Positions 23,547 through 35,974 of a stretch of DNA of 64,000 nt are shown here, piece after piece (the stretch's first letter is position 1; each line of letters opens with the position of its first letter). Source of the DNA: Ctena decussata (Eukaryota > Mollusca > Bivalvia > Lucinida > Lucinidae); assembly GCA_963989385.1 (NCBI GenBank), contig OZ022503.1, positions 48,668,858-48,732,857 of the forward strand, given 5' to 3'. The notes under the pieces are model-generated. The model was not told the DNA's origin. It ran no database searches and saw only the letters and a list, made by a program, of their open reading frames with translations. The position numbers were made by a program, and so were the translations under genes.

Positions 23547-24930
23547 AGAGAAAAAACTGTTTTCTCTGATAAAACCATTTTTTTCTCGATGATATCGTAG
23601 GTTTCTGAGATAAAAGATGATTGGTTTGGTTACAGAGCCTCAAAACAGTATCCATGTAATATGAAATTCAGGTATTGACTTTTTGAGAACACTCTCTCCA
23701 TGGCTTGCGTTCAAAAAGACGCTCCGAATCAGACGTCAATAGCTAACATAAAAACCCGCGACTTGCAGAATTTCCGATCATTAATTTGGTATGGTTCTGT
23801 CGTTCATCTAAAACTTTCGTATATGATGGATTATGTTTTACACATGTGATCGCACTATAATAGAATATGTTTATTCATTTTGATGCTGATATAACAGTAA
23901 GACAGATTACACTTACAGCTTCTTACATACATATTTTTCTACACCCACGCGTTTTCCGCAGTCCAACAATCCGACAAAATTTCGCGAAAGCTGTAAATGA
24001 CGTCATTTAATTAGTACTGTGACATGTGGTACCAGTGCATCTGTTAACAATACTAAATGTCACGTCTTGTGCTTAATAAAGCATTTGTTTAGAAAAAAGA
24101 AAACATATCACAAATATTTCGCTTGAAATAAACCGCAATCCCTATACCATAAGAATAGACACAGCGTCCAGACAAAGACGCAGAAGGCTCGCTGCAACGG
24201 CATGATCTTCACTGACTTTGACACGACAGCGTATCAACTCTGCTTGTTTATTTACACAGGGCTGGAACTGTGTAAATTTGTTGAAGGAGCCCGATATATC
24301 TGATTTAGGCTGACTTTATGCAGTGTAGATGTATTTGGATGGCTTTCTTTTCGTCCTACCTTTTGGGGTTTACCCATAAATGCCCAGAGGACTAGTCTAT
24401 CATTATCAAAAATGAATGAGTCAATTTGTCAGTAAAACAATGTTTGGTTTAGTTTAATTTTTATGATTTTTGTTCATTTTAAGGAGAATGTTCATTTGCA
24501 TTGTGCAAATCGGGCAGACCCTGATCAGACGCCGCGTTTGGTGGTGTCTGATGTTTGCCTATCGCTTATTTATGGGGCGCTTAAGCATTAGTGAGTTAAT
24601 GACATTCTCAACTATACAGAGCACATCCTGCGTTTCCCGCTGTTTTATGTCGTTACGAAAGTGACTGACGAGTATTTTCTTTATCGCTGAACTGTTGCTG
24701 AACCGTTAAGGGTCTAAATATGTCAAAAGTTCGGCATTTGGTGTGTTTCGTGCATTGATTATTCGCACACGATTCACCGCTGGCGGGCATGATGAGATAA
24801 TCTCTGATGTGCAGTTTGAAGATGAAGGTAAATGTCATTTCCAGATTAAATTCTATTTAGGTATCTCAGAGTCAAACAGTTTTCGGGAGTACAAATTTTA
24901 AAACGTTAGCCCACATGTTTTACATCATAA
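23547..24930. other. AT-rich DNA with no recognised feature
   Basis: No repeat, hairpin or exon-like frame stood out here. Confidence 0.4.
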
Positions 24931-24944
24931 CTCAAAAAAGTGGG

Positions 24945-25105
24945 CTATAAATCTAGATTAACTGTTTGCTATGCGTTTAGTGTGAACGCAACATGAATCG
25001 TATAGATTACATGTAGTTCAATCTAGATTGACTCAGTGTGAACACAAATTGGATAACAATCCCACTTAATCTAGATTGACTCTTATATGTTCTTTGTAAG
25101 TGTGA
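24945..25105. repeat. Degenerate repeat with AATCTAGATT palindromes
   Basis: AATCTAGATT occurs near 24951, 25021 and 25069, associated with AGTGTGAAC. The region may be a decayed MITE; boundaries are uncertain. Confidence 0.4.
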
Positions 25106-25179
25106 CTTGGTATGTTCGCAGTTTCAGGTGGGAAAAATGAATATGACTGACTTACTGCCTCTTCCTTACTCCGATTCGG

Positions 25180-25402
25180 TCATATCTGATCATGTTTATA
25201 TCAGAGGACTGTGCTGTGGTGGAAGATCTCAGCTGTATAGGGGCTGGGAAATACTCTGTGAAACCACCGCGACCCCGAAGATAACAGCCAACCATTCATA
25301 CTTGCCAGTGCCGGGTTTGAACCTACGCGGCAGAGGTGTGTAGCCAGTCTACGGTTTAAAGGTACATGTAAACATCGCTACCGACTGAGCTATCGGGACG
25401 CC
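25180..25402 (-). mobile_element. tRNA-derived SINE remnant
   Basis: Read on the minus strand from 25402, the head is GGCGTCCCGATAGCTCAGTC then GGTAGCG, an excellent box A. It continues through a variable segment to GTAGGTTCAAACCCGGCAC near 25325, an excellent box B. The spacing between boxes is about 25-30 bp longer than in a tRNA, so it has an internal insertion or is not a simple tRNA copy. The downstream body shows no clear tail. It cannot be a working tRNA. Confidence 0.72.
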
Positions 25403-28150
25403 TTTACCGGCCTATTGAAGCTTTGCGTCAATGTTTTCTTGTTTTGTCTATTTTACTGCAAACATAAATCTTTAATTTGTTATACATTCGTTAATGAGCT
25501 AACTATATTTCTAAACGATAATGAACAGGATCTCTAGCCTCACAATTCAATGTTCTTCTAGGAGAGTGCAAAAAGAAGTAAAGAAAAAGTGTGACAAGAT
25601 GAAAGAAAATGTAAAATAATCACAAATACTCGAGTCATTCTTAGAAATCAAATTTTCCATGATATACATGTAGTAATAAGTCATTTTAATATGAGACTCT
25701 GCTCAACTTTTTGGTACCTTGATCTAGTAAAACCGAATTTAGTGAAAGGATCACGGATCACCTCCGCACACAAAAATTGCTTCTTTGCATACTTAAAGCT
25801 TCTAAGAATTGGTAAATATCTTAAGTGATTGTAATCAAATGAATGTAAAACTAGAAGCAGCTCCTAAAAGTGTACCAATTTAGCTTAAATCCTCGGTATT
25901 TTTTCCTACTTACAGTTCCAAGGCGGGTTTTCTTTATTTATTTGGGCGTTTTGTTGCTCCGCTTTGTTGAAAGTTTCTCTTTTCGTCTTCTCTCTGTATC
26001 TTGTGTATGCTATGCTTTGTAAAAGAACTTTATGCCAATCAGCTGAGAGCAAAAGGCATGTGAAGCACAACATTGCAATTTTTTTTGTGTCCGGAACTTA
26101 CAAACGTCAAGTGCAAAGAAATCAAAGCGCGTCGAACCGTACACCTGAAAACTATTCCTATATTTCTGGCATCAGATATAACGGTAAGGTAATATAGTGC
26201 TGTGGTTCAGTTAGGTAGCATTCGACAGTTTTTATCGCTCGGTGACACCGTGGCCTGTCAAAAAAGCTAAGTGACATTCAAGTCTGTTTAAATGAAGTAT
26301 ATATTAATTTTTCACCAATATTTTGATAGAAATACCAATACATTTTAGCTACTGAAAATATATGCCTTTAATGATGTCAGTATTGTCTGAGTTTAAAAAC
26401 AACGGAGAGAATTCCTGTTCTACCTGTATGTACGTTAAAAGTAACTGGAAATAAACCTTATACCTGGACACGTTTTTACCACTGTTATACATTTACATTT
26501 CATTTTTTTTTCAGGAATGTACGGCTGGCATTTTAACTTCAAAGGAATACAAATACATGAAAGGAAACTTTTTTTCTGATGTTATATGATAAATGACTTT
26601 ATCAACTACATTTCTTATATTAACATGTGCCATTTTACAGTACATGGTAAACCACAAAACATTTGCACTTTCCTTTTCTCTCGGAATCTGACATATTTAT
26701 GACAACCTGTTCGTACCTTAAGAAAAGTACACCACAAAAGACATGATCAAAGCTAATTATGAAGTTAAAAGCAAACCCCATAAGGCATGTACTTCCTAAA
26801 ACCTTGTAATTTGTTTTGCCTTCTGATACTTCACACATTGCGGAGCTGAACGATGGGAAACTAAGATAAAAGTAAAATATTTATAAAACTACGATGTCGA
26901 CCGCACTTTCGACTTTCTATCATGACGTTGAATCAATGCTGAAATATCGTCGTGTGCGTGCTTGAGATCATCTTCTTCTTTTTGGCTTGTGGTGACGGCC
27001 ACAAGCCAGTATTCAAGTGGTTTAGTGATACCGAGTTATTTTCGGAAGAAACGATACGTCACGTTTAGTCGGAAAATACCAAGAGAGTTCGTACTGCAAC
27101 GATTCCTTCTAAACTATTTTAGGGACGCAAGTCATATAGATCAGAAAGCTCGTTCCGGTTTGAGACCTCATTTCTTCATGATTTTCTTCTTAAACACGAA
27201 AATTTCTTTAAAACAAACCGATTTTGTCTATTTTTATCCTTATCCGATTTACCTCATCTGCTAAAAATAACAGATGGAAAATCTATTTTAGTTTTGATAA
27301 TGCATGTACTTTTGTTTTTGATATTTCCGTTAAAATGCACGTTTTTCTTTCACATGTGCCTTGAACTTGGCCACTATCTTTCGCTTTTTATAAACTGATT
27401 GCATAAACATGAAACTCTGAATTTAATGCATAATATTTGGCTTTACATCCTAAGAAATATACCAAAACATCTGGAAGAAACCGTGTTTATATATAGCTTA
27501 GCTCGAAAGCATTAGCTTTTCCAAAAATCATGCAGCGGCGTCGCAACAATAGGCCTTAGAGCATCGCATAATCTGACTAGTCAGAGCAGCCGGCACACTG
27601 TCCAGAGCCGGTGCATTCGTGGGGTCCCAACAGTTTTTTTCCGGCATATATATTCTTCATGATGCAGACATCTTTCATGCTGAGGATAGACTGATCAGAC
27701 TGCGCTTACACCGGAGTGGGCTGATCTGTGTATCTGTAAAACCTAAAAGAGCAGAAAAGGAGCAAAGTTCAAATTCATTGTTTAAATTTAGAAATAGGCG
27801 CTTTTGACGATTTTTTCCCTTATCACTCATCAGATTTACTGAAAAATGTATCCCAACTATCCGTGTGTGTGGCTTATATGTACAACTGATCGTGTTATGT
27901 GTGTGAAAGCCGGTAATTTCGGTCAGTAATATCAACGCATACGCATTTCAACAGGCATTTCCATGACAGGAAGCGATATAATGTACACATTTTTAGCATC
28001 TGATAAATTTCCTATTGACCATCAACATGTTCATAAATAGCATGAACTGGAAGCCTCTTACTACTGCCTCTTACAATGACACAGGTACAGAAAAGGGGGA
28101 AAATTCAGAATCGTTAAAATTTAGGCCGACTGTTAGGGATTCATTGACAG
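25403..28150. other. AT-rich DNA; one short hairpin
   Basis: A perfect 9-bp stem (GGCTTGTGG/CCACAAGCC) sits at about 26981-27005 within a 100-codon frame (26962-27264). No domain is recognisable in that frame. The rest shows no repeat or exon-like signal apart from the weak 26136-26175 match to 14 kb. Confidence 0.4.
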
Positions 28151-28165
28151 CTTTATGACAATGGA

Positions 28166-28300
28166 GTGGTTGGTTGGATGATGCGATGATGCTGGGTATA
28201 ACTTCCAGTGTCCTTCTAATATGGATTATAGTAGGGCAAGGGCCTACTGTGCTTGGAGTAGGTGCGGATGGGGGTTGTGTGAACATTTTTCTTGCTTTTA
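28166..28300 (+). mobile_element. SINE fragment, GGTTGG family
   Basis: GGTTGGTTGGATGATGCGAT, GGTATAACTTCCAGTG and AGTAGGGCAAGGGCCTACTG match the intact copy at 38128-38356. The 3' part is missing. Confidence 0.75.
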
Positions 28301-28956
28301 TAACACTCTCTAATGTTGCCTTTTTACTTCACCTATACAAATGTACAAAACCAATATTTACACTCGTCGACGATTTCCTTAGATGAGCCTATACTGGGCT
28401 GACGATGTTCATACATCCATGAACAACACTCATTCATGCAATGTTACGCGTTTACAAGCGCCGTCACGGATAATTCAAATAGATGATTGGTCGACGTAAC
28501 GTTTGATATACGTCATGTCATAGTGACCGCTGTTTTACGTCATTATCAAACACGTTGGTTAATAACTATTCTTCGTCCTTTTCTTGGCATTAAATTAGTC
28601 AGAACACGAATAAGTAACAAAATTGATGTGAAAACATAGCATAAATATAAAAGATAAATTTCATTTGTACGCTATGGGTTCCGTGCTTTGTTGTTCCCAA
28701 ATGGTGTAAAGCAATTTATTGTCTCAAACAAGAGCAGCATGCATTTTCTTCTCAGAGTGTCAAAATTTTGTTCTAGTCACTGCCAATGATGCCACTAAAA
28801 CCAAAAATGAACTTCAGTAAATATAGATTTATTGTCTCTTGATGCCAAGTTCAGATGTGCCAAGATTCCATAGACATGCGTTTGAAACAGTATAAATTTC
28901 CTAAAAATTTTATTCAAACTAAATGTGACGTAGGAAAACTGTAGTTTTTTTGTTTA

Positions 28957-28959
<3 letters not shown>

Positions 28960-29009
<50 letters not shown>
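28960..29009. repeat. (TG)n microsatellite
   Basis: A perfect TG run of about 50 bp. Confidence 0.95.
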
Positions 29010-29013
<4 letters not shown>

Positions 29014-29223
29014 ATTTCCTCAATTTGTTTTTCAGATAAATTCTACACTTGTTTTTACCTCACACCTATGGATAATGCCACCACTCAAATTAAATACTTT
29101 GCTAAATAAAAGTTAGCAACAGAAAGTGCACTTACAATTGGGTTCATTTAATAACATTCACTGTCTTAGCTGGGCAAGCCTTCCTTTTAAAAGGAAATTT
29201 TATACAATAATATTCTTATACAT

Positions 29224-29459
29224 AAGCCGCGACACGACAAAACCAACGAAGTGGCTGTGCGCCCAGCGCAGACTCAGATCAGCCTCGGCATCCGCCCAGT
29301 CTCATCAAAGTCTTCGCTGTCCGCATGGAGGTAGCTTAGGTCCTTAGCTACCCTTTAAGTGCCTAGGAAAGAGTCTGATCAGATTTGGTGGATGGCCAGG
29401 CTGATCTGAGTCTGCGTTGGGCGCACAACCACTTTGTTGGTTTTCTCGTGTCGCGGCTT
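29224..29459. mobile_element. Family B foldback element
   Basis: It opens AAGCCGCGACACGACAAAAC and closes CTCGTGTCGCGGCTT. The asymmetric centre (GTCCGCATGGAGGTAGC) is in the reverse orientation relative to 7046-7281. The next copy lies 89 bp downstream. Confidence 0.92.
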
Positions 29460-29510
29460 ACATGTTTTTTTTTTGTCAGCGCTTATACCTCAAGGTAGCT
29501 GAATAACAAT

Positions 29511-29819
29511 CAAATAAGAGGTTTCTGTCTTAGTGGTTAACTACAAATGAGCCGCGACACGACAAAACCAACAATGTGGTTTGCGCCCGGCGCAGACTCA
29601 GATCAGCCTGGGCATCTGCCCAGTTGGCTCAGACTCTTTGCTAAGCGCTCAGATGATAGCAAAGGTCTAAGCTACCTTCATGCGGACAGCGAAGACTCTG
29701 ATCAGACTGGGCGAATGCCCAGGCTGATTCGTGTCTGCGCTGGGCGCACAACCACTTTGTTGGTTTTGTCGTGTCGCGACTCAAATAAGAGGCTTTTGTC
29801 TTAGTGGTTAACTACAGAT
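29511..29819. mobile_element. Family B foldback element between 38-bp direct repeats
   Basis: The palindrome occupies 29549-29782 (GAGCCGCGACACGACAAAAC to GTCGTGTCGCGACTC). It is bracketed by 38-bp direct repeats at 29511-29548 and 29782-29819. Both copies contain CAAATAAGAGG and TGTCTTAGTGGTTAACTACA and differ at about three positions. Confidence 0.9.
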
Positions 29820-29945
29820 AAGGTTATCCGGGAAAGGCCGTCGCTACAACTCACAGACCACTCAGTACAGGCCCGCACGAAGAGGCGGATGGACCCCTCT
29901 TATTGAACAAATTATTTCAAAATCATGCAGTTTTCTGCCTAATAC

Positions 29946-30523
29946 TTTTGAAACTAATCAGTCTTTGAATCGACCACCCAATTAAAATTAAGAAATTACA
30001 GTATGCTTTTTTCTGGTTTCGTCACCAGATATTGTCAGGGTCACTGACGAGGCTTTATTAGCCGAAACTACGTAGTCTGGCCCATGTACCTACTTCTGTA
30101 TGTATTATCTGCTCTTGAAGGAACCTTTTAAGATTTTAATTTACCTCACTGCAGCTGGTGTTGTGCCGTGTGGCGGCCGTAAAACGTCTCCCCGTTCATC
30201 ATCCATAGTGCAGATTATATTTTATTTACATCCTTTGAGATCAGAGGATAAATTCTGAGAAATATAAAATTTGAGATCGATGTAGACTATTATTCTAGAT
30301 CACCGTCTTTTATATTATTTGGATCCTTTTGAAACTAATCTGTCTTTGAATCGACTGCCTGATTAAAATTAAGAAATTACAGTATGCTTTTTTTCTGGTT
30401 TCGTCACCAGATTTTGCCAGGGTCACTGACGAGGTTTTATTAGCCGAAACTACGTAGTCTGGCCCATCTTCCTACTTCTGTATGTATTCTCTGCCTTGAA
30501 GGAACTTTTTAAGATTTTAATTA
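29946..30523. repeat. Direct duplication of a ~195-bp segment
   Basis: Copies at 29946-30143 and 30327-30523 both contain GAAACTAATC, AATTAAGAAATTACAGTATG, GGTTTCGTCACCAGAT, AAACTACGTAGTCTGGCCCA and TTAAGATTTTAAT. They are roughly 90% alike by eye. About 183 bp of unrelated sequence separates them. Confidence 0.9.
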
Positions 30524-30542
30524 TCGGCCGAGGCGCCGTTAC

Positions 30543-30769
30543 CAGGGGCCGTATTCATAAAGCCACTTAAGTCGTTGCTATGCGGTTGCTAAGGCTAAAT
30601 ATCTATAAAGGAGATTCCCTACAACTATGAAATTTGCTCTTGAGGAACAGTCTTACAAAGACTGTTCCTCCAGACCAAATTTCATATTTGTAGGGAATCT
30701 CCTTCAAAGAAATTTAGCCTTAGCAACAGCATAGCAACCACTTAAGTCGTTTCATGAATACGGCCCCTG
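30543..30769. mobile_element. 227-bp palindromic MITE, hAT-like CAGGGGCCG ends
   Basis: It starts CAGGGGCCGTATTCATAAAG and ends ATGAATACGGCCCCTG. Almost the whole element is palindromic around GAACAGTCTTACAAAGACTG. The CAGGG-type end suggests the hAT superfamily, but the flanks show no clear 8-bp duplication. Confidence 0.85.
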
Positions 30770-30960
30770 ATGCTGAATGCAGCTCCGTCTCGCGAAAGGC
30801 GTCCGTAAGTGTTGCTCGGAAAGGGATGTTCATTACCCGCTGAGACCTGTCCATCACCTTTTCCCTTTCAAACTTCTGGAGTTCAGCGACACTGAAGAAG
30901 TTAAGTATAAAACGCGTGTTTGTAGAACAAAACAGGTAAAGGTACGTTAGACTAATAGCA

Positions 30961-31085
30961 GCATGGAAGGATGGACGGCTTGCGACGTTATGTCTTTTTC
31001 AGCTGTCTTTCACTAATATCAGGACAAAGGGAGGGTGATAACAAAGGCTGTGTGCAATGGTTTACGGTTGAAAGGTGTTTTGCCC
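30961..31085. repeat. Dispersed repeat shared with 39553-39660
   Basis: Both contain a GGATGGA-GACTTGC-like start, TCTTTTTCAGC or its relative, GGAGGGTGATAA and AAAGGCTG-GTGCAATGG in the same order. They are probably SINE-body fragments with unclear ends. Confidence 0.55.
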
Positions 31086-33285
31086 TCTAACCGGGAATCG
31101 AAAACAGGACCAATATATATTGAAAGCAACAATTATACTAAAACAAACTCAAATCTGGAAACTCCAGGAAGATTCAAAACAACCTGTGGATTTTCACACA
31201 GTAACTTTTAAGACTTTTACATTTTACCATATTATTAACATTACGACCTAAATGAATGTCCTTGATCTTTTAGGTTTACCACACAGGGCAATGTTTCATC
31301 ATTTAGGGCTGGAGTTGCATGTAACCTAACCAGTTGTTTGTTTACAAACAAAAAAATCACTGCCGAACAATGACGTATTCGCTCAACTGTACGAACGTAT
31401 GACCTCAAGATCAAAGTACCGAGTAGTGTTTTTATCAGAATATGTGTTGTATCTTGGCAAAACAATCGAGTTGATTTACCAAGAAGCCATAATAATCCTT
31501 CCATCTGATCCCAGAGATAAACACCTGACAGAAGAATTGTTTGGTTGGTGCGTGAACCATAAGTGTACTTACTTTCTGAAGATGAATAGTTAAATGGTTA
31601 GATGGTCGCGAAATAAACGCAAACCCTCCCAAAGGGTGCAATTCTGAGAAAAAAAACAACCTTGCTCCTGTAGGAGAGTAAATAAAGTAAATAATAGTCT
31701 TTAACATTAGCTCCCTATATGAAGAAATTTAAACTTTCTTTCTGATTGAGTAAGACGACAAAACTTTTAATGCCATGGGTACACTGTTAAAGCAAAATTC
31801 ATCAGCCTCTTTTATTTTTACAAGGGTTTATCCTTAAAAAACAAATTGGCTCCTCTTGGGAATTCACAATTTTTCCGCATTGATAACATGGTAGAAAAAA
31901 GGCGATTTAGATTCAAAACAGTGCTGTCCTCCAGACGCTATACATGTATATAACAAATTAGTTTAGAACGGGTACATGTACAAATACTTCAATGGACATG
32001 TAATTTGAAACTGTTAAGGAACGACAGGTCACTGCTTATCCTCTAAACGTCCCCGCTCAGAAGAGCGATACATATAAAAGTAAAAACCACAGCGTCTGAT
32101 CAGCTTTTGGGAGATGGGCTTTATTGTGTTGATGCCCGTTGCTTCCAATATCGATGTTGTTGTAATTTTATATCGTCTCATCTGATGTTGTTCTAGCAAG
32201 GTCTAAACATCCTTCTTGTTGTTATTTTTGTTTAGCTTGGCCGAGAATAGTCTAGACGACAAGTTAGAAACCTGTTTCTTTTTACATTTTTTTTTCAAGA
32301 TTGATTTGTGTTGACTGGTGTAAATACCTTCATTAGAATTGAAATGAACTATGAGCTTTATTTGGGTTTACTTATTAATTGAATGGTTTCAGATTGCGCA
32401 TAGCTCTTCTATGATCTGAAAACGGTTTAAATGTCACTGACAGAAATTATAGTACACTGATGTAGTTACATATATCTTGTTACAACATATGTGGTTCTCC
32501 GTTCTGTTTATGCAACGGGCGCTCAAGAAAATACGGAAAAAATCAAACATTTTTTTTCGATTTGCAGGTACATTGCGCACTTTGTGCATTAAAGTCTCCA
32601 TAGTCCTATCAAAGGTAAAAACCGTCAAAATGCAAATTATTATGAAACCTGTACAGCCTTCAGAATTGATGAAAATATGTCGGTTAATGTGCTTTTTTGT
32701 AGCAAATAACTGGCAAAAAAGAAGGAACAACGTATTTTTTTGAAAATGATAAGTCTCTCCATAAAAATAAGGGTTTCGTCCCTGGTTCCCCGTTAAGCAA
32801 CGCAATAATACAACAGCGGCACAATTAATGGGATCCTTGTCTAATTTTTTTGTACATTGTATTTTTATCATCTGTTAAACGCCTGTACCTTATATTTTTA
32901 CCGCCTGTACGTTGTATTTTTATCATGAAATAAAGCTTGTGAAATCGAAAGTAGGTCATTTTGGTTGGCAACTAAAATGACCTAGTTATTTTTTCAAATC
33001 TGTTTTATGGTAAACTCAAGGACGTTTTGATTTTTCAAAGCCGGCCAATTACGATAATAATCAATGGCGAAATTGTAGTGAGAAGTTTGTAGCGATACCT
33101 CACGATAAAATATTTCATGCTGATAGAGCTATGGGGCCTTTAAGGTGCATAAAGGTGTGTTTCTTCAAGTAGGACGGAGACTCACAGGACTGAACAGCTG
33201 ACTTAAGGTTTATGGATACACCATCATATGTTTCCAGTTTTACGATGGTAGCCGAGCCTACATACAATGGTAGATGGGACTACAT
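31086..33285. other. AT-rich DNA with no confident gene
   Basis: Overlapping frames on opposite strands at 32434-32871 (145 codons, minus) and 32477-32743 (88 codons, plus) have unremarkable composition and no recognisable domain. I treat both as chance. Confidence 0.45.
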
Positions 33286-33289
33286 ATAT

Positions 33290-33342
33290 GAGCCGCGACA
33301 CGACAAAACCAACAATGTGTTATGCACCCCGCGCAGACTCAG
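33290..33342 (+). mobile_element. Family B foldback element, first-arm fragment
   Basis: GAGCCGCGACACGACAAAAC is followed by CAACAATGTG and GCGCAGACTCAGG. The match then ends abruptly. Confidence 0.8.
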
Positions 33343-33827
33343 GAAAAATAAATGACAAGTGCAAGTGTCTGCTAAATGTTGGCGATTTATGGCGAAGAAT
33401 CAGCCTCCTTATGACCTACACACGACAGCTGACGTAAAAGAATCTAAGAATTGGGACAGAAAGGTCTCATCAAACAGTGCAGACACAGGAGGATCCCACT
33501 GTTTTTCTTCAACATCTTTGGACTGCATAATTAAACAAGCTGTTCCATTTTGGGGCAGTTACGGTGATTATTTAAAGTGTCCCAATTTTCAGAACCTTTA
33601 TGGTATCACAGCCTTTTTTCATTCTTTTACATCAATGAATGCATCAGGTACAATATATTAGTAAGGCATGCTAAGACTGTGGCAGGAATGTTTCCTTGTA
33701 TGCTGAAGAACGTGCCCAAGATTCTCTAACTTTTGGCACTCGACAGCTTAAGGTATTACCAAGGAATGTCTTTAACAAAAATGTTGGTTTGTCCTTTCTC
33801 GCGAGAAGTAAACGATAAAATATAATT

Positions 33828-33966
33828 GAGCCGCGACGCGACAACCCAATAAAGTAGCATGTGTGCCACGCGAAGACTCATATCAGCTGGGCTGCCCAGC
33901 CTGATCTGAGTCCTCACTGAGCGCACATGACACTTTGTTGGTTTTGTCGTGTCGTGTCGCGGCCCT
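33828..33966. mobile_element. Family B foldback element, internally deleted
   Basis: It opens GAGCCGCGACGCGACAACCC and ends GTCGTGTCGTGTCGCGGCC, with a 5-bp GTCGT duplication near the end. The middle is missing, leaving 139 bp instead of about 236. Confidence 0.85.
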
Positions 33967-34022
33967 ATTATTTATCATTACGATCTTTCGTATTTGGCAC
34001 TTGACCTTATGGGTATTATCCA

Positions 34023-34165
34023 GGCCCAGAGGTTATAAAACTTGAGTACATTCTCAAACTCAAAATAGAGCACACTGATTGGCTGCTTCCGAGCACATGC
34101 GTGGAAGCAGCCAATCAGTGTGCTTTATTTTGAGATTATTCTCAAGTTTTATAACCTCCAACCCA
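34023..34165. mobile_element. Palindromic MITE, family A
   Basis: GGCCCAGAGGTTATAAAACT and its complement at the right end enclose the central hairpin ACTGATTGGCTGCTTCCGAG/GGAAGCAGCCAATCAGT. The outer ACTCACCATACTTT segment seen at 6.7 kb is lacking. Confidence 0.88.
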
Positions 34166-34240
34166 GATTTGGATAAAGATGGCGGACTAAGCTTGAAAGA
34201 TGTGCTGCCGAAGTAACCCGAATAAAAAATGTCCATGCGA

Positions 34241-34425
34241 TTTTGGTTGGTTGGTTGTTTTGGGTTCAACGGCCCTTTGAGACAGTATTTCAGTCTTTAT
34301 CGTGCCATCTCTCAGAGAGAGGGAGAAAGGAAAGAGATGATAGTCGAGGGATAAAATGTTCAAACAACCCCCACCTGCACCTACTGCAACCACAGTAGGC
34401 CCTTGCCCTACTCATCTTAGCAAGT
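34241..34425 (-). mobile_element. SINE of the GGTTGG family
   Basis: On the minus strand it carries AGTAGGGCAAGGGCCTACTG, GGTGCAGGTGGGGGTTGTTT, a purine/pyrimidine-rich segment and the AACCAACCAACC tail (34243-34258 on the plus strand). It matches 38128-38356. Confidence 0.8.
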
Positions 34426-34631
34426 GAAAATCCAAAAGTCCCCCTCCCTCCCCTGCCACCCCTACCCATTCCCCCCCCCCCCAGCAGATGGTCAGATGGT
34501 TGTCCTAAATAATGTACAAACAGTCAGACTAATAGAAAGTCGTAAAACAATATAAATAATAGTAAACTGCCATAGAAGCACCGTCCTGAAACGGTCAATA
34601 ACAAATTACTGGGGAGAGGTGGGGTAAATGG

Positions 34632-34648
34632 CGGGCGGGCGGGCGGGC
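34632..34648. repeat. (GGGC)n short tandem repeat
   Basis: Four GGGC units, unusual in this AT-rich setting. Confidence 0.8.
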
Positions 34649-35007
34649 ACTTAAATCGATTTCGATTGCGTATAACCCTCGCCCTGGATTCTGTTGTGGT
34701 TCATTAACTTACCAGTTATATGGTCCATGTGAAGGATTTTCTAACCTATTTAGGAAACGAGCCTTTCGCGAGTTTCATAAATTGCAAGTTAACTGAAAGC
34801 GAGTTTAAGATTCTTTAACCGTACCTTAATGTTATATTTGGTTAAGAATTCAAATGTTTTGTTTGCAGGTCAATAAAACTGCATATTCATCTCAGCAAAG
34901 GCCAATAAATTTTTTATTAGTTGATAATTCTAAATGCAGTTTCATTCGGACTCGTATGACAGAACGACAGGATATTATCTCTGGACGTTACACCATTAAC
35001 AGTTATA

Positions 35008-35132
35008 GGTTATTGAATTTATATTGTGAAATATTCGGCACGAGTTCATATGGCGAAGGACGCACGAGCTTGCGAGTGCGTCTCCGCCATATGAACGAGT
35101 GCCGAATATTTCACAATATAAATTCAATAACC
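35008..35132. mobile_element. 125-bp near-perfect palindrome (hairpin MITE)
   Basis: GGTTATTGAATTTATATTGT starts the left arm and its exact complement ends the right arm. The centre is GGACGCACGAGCTTGCGAGT. The arms have very few mismatches. A TGACGTCA site follows at about 35329. The 116-codon frame across it is a by-product. Confidence 0.92.
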
Positions 35133-35974
35133 TTTTTATTATATACCTTTGATATTAATCTGCTAGTTTCTTCAGTGCTCTCTGCGTACGAAATCAAACT
35201 ATAATATCAGTAAATCAACCACAACTTGTTTTAAATTTGAAACTACATTATGCCATTTGGTGTCTTCATACACGCTAAAAGCCACGCCTGATGGCGCGAA
35301 AGTAGAAATGACGTTACGTTATCGGACATGACGTCAGTAAACAAACGTTGACGTTTACAAGAACTGGGCGCCATTTCCGAGTCTAATTCTCAACAACTCA
35401 GACGAAAATCTCCGTTATTACCGCAGAATATTAATTAAAAGAGTGACAGATCAATGGTAAATTATATTTAATTGTATTTTATGTAATTTATCCTCCGAAA
35501 CCGACATATGTGTCTTTATATTATTCGTTTTTGAATTGCAGTCGACGACAAAATGGCCGCCAAACTTTGCTTCTTTCAAAACAAAAGTAGTTCTGGTGAA
35601 CGTGACTCCTTAACTCCGTGCAATATGCACTTGGCTCCGTGCAATATGCAGAACATATTGCGCGGTTTCTCTAATGTAAAGTGAATGGGGAACTTTTTAG
35701 GTATATAATAATTTTGTTATATTCACTGGCCTGGGTTTTTTCCCATTGAATATTAGTTTCTAAATTTAGATCACGTGCTGAAGCAATCAGTATTGGAAAA
35801 CCAGGATAGACTTGTTTCAAATTTCTGCAGTATGCCTTAAACACTATATTGTGAAATGGGTACCAGTATCTGTTGCACATAACAAACATAGCGGATGACA
35901 CAGATGCTGAGAGCAAGCCAAGCAACAAAACTAACTGAAAAAAAATAACAATATTGTTGTTGTTATATAATAAA

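Noticed and set aside
29126..29804. Protein frames with shared MSRDTTKPT start
   Set aside because: The shared peptide is the translation of the GAGCCGCGACACGAC foldback end and appears wherever that repeat lies in the right frame.
32434..32871. 145-codon minus-strand frame
   Set aside because: AT-rich chance frame with no motif, overlapped by a plus-strand frame; no splice or codon-use evidence was visible.
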